Source of the DNA: Lucifuga dentata
Lineage: Eukaryota > Chordata > Actinopteri > Ophidiiformes > Bythitidae
Direction of reading: 5' to 3'
Assembly: GCA_014773175.1 (NCBI GenBank)
Contig: VXCM01000058.1
Location: 248,001 to 312,000, forward strand
DNA length: 64,000 nt
Shown here: positions 38,129-50,200 of the stretch, one piece after another
Layout of the letters: each line of letters begins with the position of its first letter
Position numbering within the stretch: the stretch's first letter is position 1
Notes under the pieces: model-generated
The model's database searches: none
What the model saw: the letters and a program-made list of their open reading frames with translations, nothing else
What the model was told of the DNA's origin: nothing
Position numbers and translations under genes: made by a program

Positions 38129-39748
38129 TCCTACAACAGCAATAACAACACTTAACAGTATAAAGAGAGAAAAAAGAGACCAAAGTGACAGCCCAAAATT
38201 GTGATATTCACAACATATGTGAATAGAATTCTACATTTATATAAATATGTATGAACCCACATGTCATACACCAGTCAGCTAAATTTAGTAGATAATATTT
38301 TACAATATTTTGTTTTGTTTTGGATTTGAGCCTCTTGGCATTTATTTATGTATTAGCAGATGGCTAAAATAAAAAAAAATTAGATAATCATGAATTTAAT
38401 TTGCTTTTGGCATCATTTAAGAGAGTAATTGTTTAGCAAAAGACTCTTCAAAAATGCCAGATATCATTGAGATGTGTTGAGTAATTGTGGTTGTTTCCGT
38501 TGAGCAGCAATTATTTTTTTGGCAGCAGTTGTGTCAGTTAAAACTAGTCTGCACAGTAATAAATGAGAAAGTTGGGATCTGTAAAATCATATCTGAAAAG
38601 CAAAACAGGGAAGAGGGAACATTCCCTCTTTCCTCCCTTTTTGTCCTTCTGCCCTTCCCGTTTTCTTCTCTCTGTCCTTTCCTTAGAATAAATTATCACG
38701 CTGAGCCATTGGTCACAATTTATTTACACATTGCTTCCATTTACTTAGTAAATTTTTTAAATGCAAGGCTTTGACTTGTTATGGAGTATTTGTCCATTGT
38801 GGTGCAGCTGTGTGTACGGATCTGATCACCATCACTGCACATCTGTCATTCATCCATTCTTTCATGACCCAAAGACACAACCAGCGAGAAGACTGGACCT
38901 AAAACTGTCAACAGTTTGATCTTGATCCTCCTTCTCAGTTGATGACAGATTATGAAAAGAACATCAAAAGGATCATGCAGATTTTCCATACTTGCTGGAA
39001 TTGCAAAGATAGACCATAGTAAATCAGAGACAACAGTTTACTTTTGAGTTGCCAAGTCAGATAGATCAGGAGGAGCCGCTGCGATGAAAGCACAGGACAG
39101 CGCTGTATCTATTAGACACTCACTTTTCCACTGGGGCCAGTGTATGACATGTCACACCTTGGTGAGAAGAATTATTGCCAGCCTTATGTAACCCACAGGG
39201 AGCAAGTCATCATTAGCCGTATATCTGTGGCAGTGGGCACTCTATGTCCCAAATATTTATTGGTGTGGACATCACCACTGCTTCCTCATAAATAAACTGA
39301 GCATTGTCCACTTCATAAAAATGGCAGAGGCCTTGTTGGGTAGATTTATGAATGGTTCAATCCTGTTAAAAACCTTGGAAAGGTTTAATCTTTCTTTCTG
39401 TTTCCACGGCGACACTCTTCAGAGCTGACTGAGTGGAGATACTTCAGACAGGAAATGATGGTTTTGCCTTTCATGCAGATCAATATGTCTGCCCGCAATC
39501 GCTACAACCTGTATTGAATGGTTGCTGTGTAGGAGGATGGAGTCAGATGGTGTTTCAGTAAAAATGAGCTAATTTATTTGGCTTTATCAGAAACATATAT
39601 CTCTGTATTGCTCCTCTCCAGCTCTGGTTTTATAATCTGTATATGATCAAGGATATGAAGAGCATAAAGCATGTAGTATTACCCGTCATAAAAATGATTA
39701 TTTCTCTCTGATATCAAAAACTGGATGGCTTTAAAGTTCCTCGGTCTT

Positions 39749-39750
<2 letters not shown>

Positions 39751-39799
<49 letters not shown>

Positions 39800-39802
39800 T
39801 CT
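39751..39802. repeat. (CT)n microsatellite
   Basis: About 25 CT units with one G interruption. Confidence 0.95.
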
Positions 39803-40092
39803 GTAAATGTCAAACATGCTGCTAGAGATCTTGGTGAAAGCTTTGATGGTAACTTCATTTGACAAACAAATCAGGGTTGTCTATAACATGCATAACATTC
39901 AGTTTATCATTAAATGTTGTGGATTAGCTAAATTTGAACTTAACTGGGTCTAAATCTGTACAAACCAACACAAATAGGTTAAAAATCTACTGTGGAAATA
40001 TCATCAGGCTAAATTATTTGCTTTTTTATGTATATGCTTGTAATGAATTGGAGGAACCTCCTGAAAATGTCCCCAGAATATGTTAATAGTGG

Positions 40093-40141
40093 ATTATTAT
40101 TATTATTATTATCATTATTATTATTATTATTATTATTATTA
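40093..40141. repeat. (ATT)n microsatellite
   Basis: About 16 ATT units with one C substitution. Confidence 0.95.
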
Positions 40142-40699
40142 CTGACAAGGTGGATGCCAGTTGTGTGGGGTAGCAACTTTGGTGGTTTACTGGTTTATGA
40201 CATCCACCCACTAATTCTGAAAACAAAAAAATCTATTCCATCAGTGAAAGATGTGTGTAAGAATACAGTCTGCCTCTGCTCATCACAGGGGTTAACATGC
40301 AGTCTTAAACATAATGTTAAAAGTGTTTTGGCTGTAACGAGGCTCCAGTCTGGGGAAGTCCTCCATGCTGATCTGGGTCAGAGGTCCAAATGCAGGGAGC
40401 TGTAACTGTAGAATGATCTCGGATTAATGAGGATGAATCTAATAACTGGTGACTGGCTGTGGATTATCTGAGTAGGGATCAGTAACACTCTGTGGCAGCA
40501 TTGGCTCATATAAATTTTCTCTGGCTACTGGTAGAATCTCTCACTTCCCATAACCAAGTTCCTGTTTAGTGATCGTTGTATATTTCTTTCAGTAAATACA
40601 CTGCAACTAGAGGAAATATCAAATATGCACATGCACTATGAACAGGGAAATTAGTATTACACAGATTTCCATGCTCATTTTTTTCATTTAGTGGTCTTT

Positions 40700-40730
<31 letters not shown>

Positions 40731-40990
40731 AAAAAACCTTTGCAATGCTTTCATGTGCAAAAAACACATTGATTCACTCCTGCTCACCCTTCTACACCGC
40801 TGTACACAATGAGTGAAAACAGGCCCCCCCACTAAAATCCTGCTTTGTTCTGATTGGCTAGCTGTTTCAAGCTTAAGCTGCAAACACCCCCAGACTGTGA
40901 AACATGGATGCTGGCCAAGTGCTTGCTAACTTCAAACTTTATAGGCGTCTAACCAGGTGTAGGCTGTTAATTCAAGTAAATGTCTTTAAA

Positions 40991-41044
40991 AAAGAAGAAG
41001 AAGAAGAAGAAGAAGAAGAAGAAGAAGAAGAAGAAGAAGAAGAA
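40991..41044. repeat. (AAG)n microsatellite
   Basis: About 18 AAG units, apparently pure. Confidence 0.95.
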
Positions 41045-42307
41045 AGCTTTTCAGGCAGTTCAGAACCTATGGGTTTGTCTTACTGGATATATTTCTATAG
41101 GTGTGAACCTCCCTTCTGTGTTACACAATAAAAATGAGGGGAAAACCACAAATATGTATTAAAAAAAATCTCTATACATAAGAAGCTCTGGAACCAAAGT
41201 GTAAACATTTGAGCAATTTAACCCACTGACATCATCACTATATCAACAAATTAAACAAAATGCTCCATCCTAAAGAAAAATTATCACTCATTAACTCATA
41301 GTCAGGATAAGACCCAGTAGCTCTTTATCTCCCTCTAGATGCCAGTACTGAAATTATAAATTACCCACCTCTAATTTTCACAGTTTTAGTTTTATCTGTG
41401 ACTTGTACCTAATGATGCCCAAATATTTTTGTATTAATTAAAAACACATGCATCTATTGCAGTTTTCCCAAATTTCTGCAGCTTTCACAATCAAAACTGA
41501 AAGCCGCCATGAAAGCCATGCCATTAATGTCTTGGCTGGAACACATGGGAGCCTGGAGAGAGCGCACAAAACCTAAATGGTATATTTTTTTTCCTTATAC
41601 AGATGTGACTGACTTGCACAAAATTTACAAAAAAAAAAACAAAACAAAAAAAAAAAAAAAACNAAAAAAAAAAAAAAAACTCTCAGTAAGCACAACAATC
41701 CTGTGCAGCTCCTCCAGGTGAAGCAGCTTCTTCTGCCTTTCACACCTCAGTGTCTTTTAGAATAAAAGAAATCTGAATCAGTTCAAGTGCTAATCATTTA
41801 AGGGCTTTTCTGACTGCCACTAAAAGATCATTAAATAAAAGAGGTTTCAGGAAAACAAGAGATGTGAAAGTAAATGGTCTAATTAGCAGAAGTATTATCA
41901 ACCTTGTTATTTTTTTTAATGTAGTCAACTGCAAAGAAACATACTTTTCTGAGGTCGTTCAACAATTAAAAAAAAAACATATCAAAAAGTGAAATCGAAG
42001 AGTTCAACAGCATTGACAAAATGTTGCTTCACCAAGGCTAAAAGAGTGGAAATGGGTTATTGTATAGTTAACTTGCTGGAAATGGACTGAAAAAAAGTTG
42101 TCAATATTTACAGTAGCAGCATCTTCAATAGTGTGTTCTTAGACAGTTTAATAATGTTATGTGTAAATACTTCCTCCTTTTTCAAATAAAGCCCCTGGGC
42201 AAGAATGCATAAACCTCTTGGGCAAGAATGCATAATTACAAAATTAATGAAACAAAAGTATAAAACATACACAGTTGCCCCAGTAAATAGTCCATGGTCA
42301 CAGGATT

Positions 42308-42313
42308 TTTATT
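42308..42313 (-). terminator. HS2ST1: Candidate HS2ST1 polyadenylation signal
   Basis: AATAAA on the - strand, 700 nt after the HS2ST1 stop codon. Confidence 0.4.
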
Positions 42314-43013
42314 TCATAAAAACCTCAAAAGTTCTCATTCAAGTTCAATAATACAGCACAGTAGTCTGTTTTCTTCTTTACACGTAAAATTTCCTTAAGT
42401 TAGTAGTGGTGGTGAGGCATGGAGATGTCGTTTCACCATGAAAATGTCACCGTTTTGACATAAAAAAAAAAAAAAAANAAAAAAAAAAAAAAAGACAATG
42501 ATAGTAAAAGAGTTAAAATACAGCCAAACACAAACAATGAAAATGTTTTTTCTGGATCAGAGAATCAGTTGTGAGACCAACCAATAGTCCAGCTCTGACC
42601 AGCTGTTGGTAAGGTCGTCCCCGGCCACATGCCAGCAAAACACACAACCTTTGACATGGAAATGAAAGGGAGTGATGGCCTGGTGGCTGCTGGGAACACA
42701 ACCTCCTGATGCTCTTGACCAGGAGAGGCGAAACATGAGCTCTTCATCCAGTTGGCCGGTACAGATACGAAAACAGAACTTTGACCAGTCACATTCACAA
42801 TCTGATCACTACATGGAGGCAGATTATTCTGCAGCTTCACATGATTACAATCATGTCCAAACCAGCCACACGCTCAGCAGTCGTCAATATTCCTTTAGTC
42901 CAACTTCACTCACATTTTTCTTCTCTTTATCTTTTCAGATTGTACAGCCGAGCCTGTACAAAGCCTTTTGTCTTTCACCCAGCACTTCAAACTTTTCTAT
43001 GAGTATTTGTCTC

Positions 43014-44227
43014 TTAATTCTTGGGGTAGATTTTCTCATAGAAGAAGTTTTGTGCCAGTAGGTAGAGTTCCCCGTCCTTTTCTCTGACAGCATGGGCCCT
43101 GACGAACTGAAACTGCTCCAGTGCAAACTCATAGAACTCATTCTCCATTTTCCAGATGGCCGACTGCTGCAGCTTGGCGATTGACTCCTTAGTGGGCGGC
43201 TTCTTTTCGCTGGTCTTTCTCAGGTGGGATTTCTTCCCTGTGGTAAAGGAAATGGAGGTTTAAAGGGATGTGGTGACTTAAATTCAAATGTTTCTGCACA
43301 TACAGTACATGTGTGATCAAATATATTTTCAAAAATCAGCCTTTTTATTTGAAACAGATAATTTATGACAAATACCTCTACATATTTCACAACAGATTGG
43401 CTCTCTTCACAAAATAATCACTAAATTATCAATAATTTTAAATAGCAGATATTCCACATCTGATTTGCAGGAGTAGCTACGTTTGCAAATCACCAGTACC
43501 CTCCCAAAAAAATAGGATTCTGAATCAAAATGCAAATTCTAAGTTCTATATTATGGGGCCTTAAGACACAAATCAATTAGAATAATCAAGAATAAAATCC
43601 ATGCATTATGTTACCTAATTAAAGACTATTGTGGAATTATGTCATAGCTTTTAATCTTTTCAGATGTCCGCTACATTTCTCTTTAACCCTATGGAGTGTT
43701 TAATTTCACAAAGTTTGAGGTAAGTGTTTCTCTTAAAAGCAATGTGGTTGGCCTAAAATTCCCTAATGTTAACAACCCATTAACCAGATGTTCAAGAGTG
43801 ACATCTGAATTCATTGGATAATTTAAGTATTCTTTTCACCTTAAATCTAAACCACCTAAATCAGAGCTACATACCCACATGACCTGTCAGAATATGAGGA
43901 TGTGGCCTCATGCAGATTTCCTTCGGCTTAAGAATAATGGCACATGACTTCTGAATCAATCCCTAAGTCTTACAATTCATCAAATAAATACCCTTTAACT
44001 TTGGTACTGGCCAGCGTGGCCTTAATGATTACAGCTGTGATCTTGTGACCTAAGTGTTGGCAGGTCAATTCCTGGAACAGCAGCAAAATTCTGGACGGGG
44101 GGAAGGGAATAAGGGCTTACTACCACCACTGAGGTGCCCTTGAGCACAGTAGCAAATCCCAACTCTTCCACTGGAGCTGCTCATTGGCCAACAGATAAGC
44201 CTGGAGTTGTATTTGGCAGCATTCAGG

Positions 44228-44293
<66 letters not shown>

Positions 44294-47200
44294 ACTGTGT
44301 AGAGCAGGGCCTTCCTGCTAAACAACACTGGCACTCAGCAGACCTACCCTGGCTAAATGGAGGTCAAAAATGTCAGTATAGTTTATCTGCTACACATCAT
44401 GAAGAACATCATTCTTACTGTGAGTCACAGCAAGACATAATTACCAAAAACAAATAATATGGAGCATTTGAAATTGAATAACACCAATAAGATATGACTA
44501 AGCGGTGCTGCCACTACAGTATATTATTGTCAGATTTAAGGCTCTCGTGTCCCCCATCATTACTTGTTACTACACTCATTGTAAATAATCTGTAAATACA
44601 CCACAGAGAGGGCTGAGTACATATTGATCAAACCTTAATTCTATATGCAGCCATATCTCACTTGTTGTTTAGCTGATGCCAGGTTGTTTTTCATCTCATT
44701 ATATTACTAAAGGAAGCCAAAATATGCAAGGCAACTTAAACAGCTTTCATCTGTTTAGCAGATACCATACCTGTTTTGTACAGCTCAGTGGCTCCTTTGA
44801 AGAAGCGTGGCAGCGCCGCCTCCAGCATCATGACAAAGTCCTCCAGCTCCTCCGTTACTCCAACCAGCATGTACTCATTCACCAAGTTGTATTTCGCCTG
44901 CTCCAGAGCCCACTGACTACCCACATTCCTACAAAGAAATTATGTTCATTTTAAAAGAATATATGTATTTTTCTTTATTTGCTTCGTAGTAATTGTGCAG
45001 CTGGATGTTAAATCCTCAAGATACATGCAGCAGTTGGTGCGGGGCAATAATCATGACCAGGTAGGAGAAAGTGGAAAGGATAAGACAAAGCAGGAGAGCT
45101 GAATGCTATGAGCACAGGAGGAGATAATCCAATCCAACGCCAGAGAACTTTATCTTCAAGAAAAGGTCGAGATGACACAAGGAGCAGAGCAGGGCGTGGA
45201 GGATCATCACTTTCACCTTGTTGTCTTTTTAATGTACTGTGTGTACTTCAGAACTTTAGCATTATGTATGTGCGCCACATCCACCACACATAGTAACCTC
45301 ACTTCAAAGGTAGATGGTTAAAAGATGGAGGACACAGTCAAGAGATTAAAGAGGGTGAACTGAAAGGATGAGGGAGGGCAAAGAGAGAGACTGATGCAGA
45401 TCATCATGTAGAGAGAATGTATCAAGGCTGGGACAGCTAGCCGGGTCCTTGAGAAGATGAGTGTAGCAGCAGTGACAGAAAAGCGCTATAATGTTTAATG
45501 TAGCATACTATGAAACTTAAAACTCTGAAAAACCAAAAATGGTCTATGCCCATTCTGATCTATTTGAACCACCTGAAGTACCCTCGATTCAATTTTCCAC
45601 TTAAACAAGTAAACAGCGAGAAAAGTGGAAACATAAATTGAAGCTAAATCAAGCATTCCTCCTGTCATTTCAAATATCAATGTGAGGATAAGAGAGTTTA
45701 TAGGTTCTGACTCAGTGCCATCTGAATGGTGTGTAGTGTCAGGTGGCGTACAAATTTAGAATGCCTGAATACATACCAGCATTCAGAGTAATGGCCGCAG
45801 AAAAAGGGAATCTGGAGCCAGAGCTTCTCAGCTGCGCAGTCTGAGCCGCCGGCAGATACACATTCATCAAATGTCTGAAACACAGACACACAAGGATGTT
45901 TGACAAACTGAGCCATTTGTAGAGTGCTGTGTGGAAGAAAACACGTCAGATGAGAAGAACTTAAACTTAAACTAAATGCTTAATATTTTGGGATTTAAAC
46001 CTTCTTGTCTCCTTGTTTCCTGCGTCTTAGGCCGGGTCGGTAGTCGTCCCCAAAACGCAAGAAGTAATAATAGGACACCAGCCTTTCAATGGGGTCCCGG
46101 ATCACGTTGATATAGATCGGCTTTTTCTTCACCCCAAACCTGAAAAAAAGACTTGGGTTAATGAACTCAACAACATTTTGCAGATACAGATAACAGATTT
46201 AACAGCTCAATCATTTGCACTTGTTGAAACCTTTCATAGTTTCAAGAATCAGATCATTCAGTTCAATACACTCGTCTGTGAGAGTGAAGAGCCTCTCATG
46301 ACCACCAGATGGAGTAAACTACACAAAGCTACATCACTGGTTAACTGGATTTTACAGGTTGGTGCTGCTGTCGTTAGATGATTATTTCTTTACTTGGTGA
46401 AGTCCAGGAAGGAGATGTGTCCGTGGTAGAAAGCTGGCTTCATTTCCCTCCATTCAGTCACATTCTTTACAAACCGCACCTGAACCAGATGGTTAAGATT
46501 AGTGTCACAATGGTCGAAATGTTCCCTTATCGCAGTCAAATTACGGAAAATAATGGATGGATTAACAAAAAAAAAAAANAAAAAAAAAAAAGAATTTGTA
46601 TTAGAATGAAATTGTGGTGTGTCTCCCCAAAAGAAGCCTGCTAACACAGAGATAGCACCCGTTGGTCTGACCTGGTCTTGTATGGACATGACAGGGTTGT
46701 TTTTGGTGGTGTTGATGTGCAGGACATGATAGTGGTTCTTCCCGCAAAGGTCATAGGCAATGTTGGTGAAGGAGGTGCTGGCCGTCTTGGGCACTCGGTT
46801 GTAGATGATGACCACGTCTTCTTCGCTTTCGAATAGCGATGATGCTGACACATCCCTTTCCCTTAGCCCATCCTGCGTGTGCCGCTGCTCGATCTCCCGT
46901 ACCTCATGTCTGGCTATGGCCCGTTCTATGGAACAAGAAAGGTGAGATAACGGTGAGAACACGCAGTTAACGACTGTGTTTTTTAAACTGAGAATGAGCA
47001 GCTGTGAGACATAATGAGACAATAACTCCAGGGCCACTGAAATGTCCTTGACCAAGTTACTGATTATACCACCAGCAATCAACTCTGGGAGTGTCACTCT
47101 GTCGCTGAACTTGACCTTTGACCTCCACATGCAGCAGAACGAGTGAAAACAAACAAATGTAGAAACATACGCCAGGTGTGTTTAGCCGATCAAGATGAGA

Positions 47201-50200
47201 GAGACACACCAATTCCAGATAAAGAGAACACACCTGATTTAGCTAATCGGCCACAGGTAGAGCAGGGAGAGATGGAAACTATGTAGTTCGGTGATACTCA
47301 GTGATCAAGATTGAGAACTACTGTTCTAATCAAGTTTCTCAATAGCTGTAAATCAAGCTGTATAAAACTGGTAACCATAGCAACAATACTTCAGCTATGT
47401 GAGTGAGTTGAACCGATTACAGACACATTTTAAAACTGGATGACAACTTGAACTCAGCATCTTTTTATAGAGAATGGATGGATGGATGGATGGATTTCAA
47501 GATGCCCTGATAAAGAAAACAATGATGAAACAAAGGTTAAATGCCCCTTTGATTCCCTTTATGGCCCAATTCCTCATTCATCAGATGTTATACTGAGATC
47601 TGTTAAAATATATTAATGTTTACTTGATGTGCAGTGTGGACTGAGAACAAAAGAGAAATATAAATAAAAACTGGGTTTCAAACTCAGTTTGGGTGTCAAA
47701 TAACAGTAATAATGGTTTCCAAATGCAAGAATGTCATCTCCAACATACAAGGCATCTGCAAATTTTTGTCTCTCAATGGTTAACATGACTCATAATATCC
47801 TATTTGTAAATTCATATGAATGTAGAGCTCAAAGTCCTAGTAAATCCAATGAGCTTATTCTATACAGTATATAGCCTGTTAACACATAAAAGAAGAAAAA
47901 TAAAATCACATTATGCCTTGTCATCCTTTGAGTAGAAACTATACAGTAAGTTCATTAAAAGTTGGCTTAAAAGTCTCTTTTGGAAAGCAGATAACTAAAT
48001 CTCTTATTCTGCTTCACACTATAGATCAGGAGTAATGTCAAACAGGAATATTAATCATTTTCTGAACAGCCCATTTCACGCTGTGGTACCACGTCTCTTG
48101 TTCCCTAATCTGATTTAACTTAAATAAGTCTCCTACCTTTACTTTTACTCTTCTAATTTAACCACAATGTAGTGTCAGTATGCTCTTATTTTAGAAAAAA
48201 AAAAGTTATGTAACATGGTCAAGTATGCCTTTGAGTCAAAACCCAGCTCACATGTAAGTGGTTCTAATTTCTCCAGCCAAGTGTCCTCTGAATCATCATG
48301 CAATAAGAGTAGGTGATAGGTTAGAGGTTGGTAGTTAGATGATGGTTACTTGATAGTTAACAGGACATCATCAAGTGGGTGGGGGTGGCAGGTCTCAATC
48401 TAAGCAGCACCAAAGCCAAACCTCAATGCCTGTGAATAAATTCACAAGAGCCTCAGCCTTTGTCATCTTTTGGCTTTTCATAGTCTGAACCAGTCTTAGA
48501 TTGACTGGTGTTGACAATGTCTCAGAGCACTCAGGAAGGATGGAGAGAAGAGGGCATTTGTGTGTGTGTGTGCTGTGTGTGTGTGAGAGGAGGGGAGGCT
48601 GCCATCACAATACTGGAGCACCTAATACCCGTGGGAGCTCTCAGTGGAGCCAGCGGGCTGCTAAAACCCGGCCTAAAGCCCTGGCTGGCTACTAAGACAC
48701 AGTTGCAGCCTGGTTGGCTGTGCCGGCTCACTGCTGAGCATCTGGCACCAAAGGCCAATTAAGATGTCATCTGTGACTCCACCACCCTCTCCAGACACAT
48801 ATGGAGATGCACACACACATACTCTTTCTCCACCCACACACACAGAAATACTCTCACTGCCTCCTCTCCTACTTCCTCCTGAGCAGCTGCTAATGTACCA
48901 CTGATCAAAGCTGGATCTGGTTACCAGCAGAACCACGCCGCTTGCTGTGGATGGCAGAGACATGCCAGGTGGTTATAATGGGTGAAGGCTGTCAGGCCCA
49001 GTATGCAGAACAACTGTAACTGAGACATTCATTCACGCATCTATGCAAAGCATGCACTGGCTTAAAACAACAGCAATAACAGTTGCTATGTTGGAACATT
49101 ATCACCTGAGCTTGAATGTCCTTTTAGGATTGTTCTAATGATGGTGTACAGAGCCGGCTGACAGGAACTATGGCAGAGAAAGGATGTCACACCTTAGAGT
49201 CTGTACTGGGTGATAACACTGCCTGTCTTTCGGTCCATGGCTGAAAACACTGACATCCTCAGGGTGCAAGAGGAGAATATGCACCATCATGTAATTTTAC
49301 TTTTTGCTTCTAGGTCTGTCATGAACATAATTCACCAGTGAGCTTTTGTAAGGCTCTGGCTTGGGCTGTCAGTCTCCCTCTTTTTTAAGAGGTAGGAGAA
49401 AGTGAAAAAAGACTAGGGCTACCCTGTCTTTAAATACAATGTGCTCAACTATGCCAAGGGGCCCAGAAAACACTTGTTAGAGACATGGTGTTGGGTGCCA
49501 AATTTGCAACAACTGACAAGGAGGCAAAAAAAGCAATGAGGGGGATTCTTAGGCTTTGTAGCAGGCACCCTATTGATTGCATGACTGAAACACGCTTGGC
49601 ACAAACCATCGTATCACAGGGCAGCACACATAAAAACCGAAGCTTAGCGCTCCCTTCTGAGGTCATTTAATTAAAGAACAAAAGCCTGAATTACTATGGC
49701 CACACAGCAGGCCTCCTTTCATTCCACATTCCCGTCAGCCCCCACCCTCAAGTCGTCTCTGTGTATTAAAAGCTAATTATGAACCGTGAAGCCAACACGG
49801 GTCTTAAACATTGTGACAACTACAAGCCTATTACTCTGAGTTTCATTCTAAGTGAGAGACAGGAGGAAGACAGAGTGCTGATAGTTGAGGTTGCTGGAAC
49901 ATATTTACTGAAGCAATTTCGCGGCTGATTAGACGCAACCATTTGAAATCATCATTCATATTCACTGCCAGATCGGCAAAATGTGACAGGCCGTCATGTA
50001 TTATGGCTATCATGTCAGATCTGATGGGATAATAAAAGTGGCAGAGAGAAGATGATCCTTTCTCCAAGCAGCTCATAAATCCATCATCACTCCAATCCGG
50101 CAGGAGAAGCTGTCTCTCTCCCCTTCTCTCTCTCTCTTTCTCTTCTTCCCCTGAGAGGGTCAGCCCCTCGAACCAAAGCCTTGGGACTGGTGGTAATAGA

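Larger units (their letters stand above)
37302..43013. other. Interval between PKN2 and HS2ST1
   Basis: No coding gene is seen. It contains the CTTT tandem array (37556-38128), a repeat-free block at 39041-39640, microsatellites at 39751, 40093 and 40991, homopolymer gaps at 41663 and 42478, and the HS2ST1 3' UTR at its right edge. No exon of LMO4, the gene expected here from human synteny, was recognised. Confidence 0.7.

Noticed and set aside
46390..47130. 246-aa continuous - strand frame
   Set aside because: It is HS2ST1 exon 2 plus read-through of both introns and a poly-A gap; homology and splice sites limit the real exons to 46672-46925 and 46394-46479.
48501..48963. Overlapping short frames on both strands around a GT-repeat
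   Set aside because: They are low-complexity CVCVC-type translations with no splice sites or homology.
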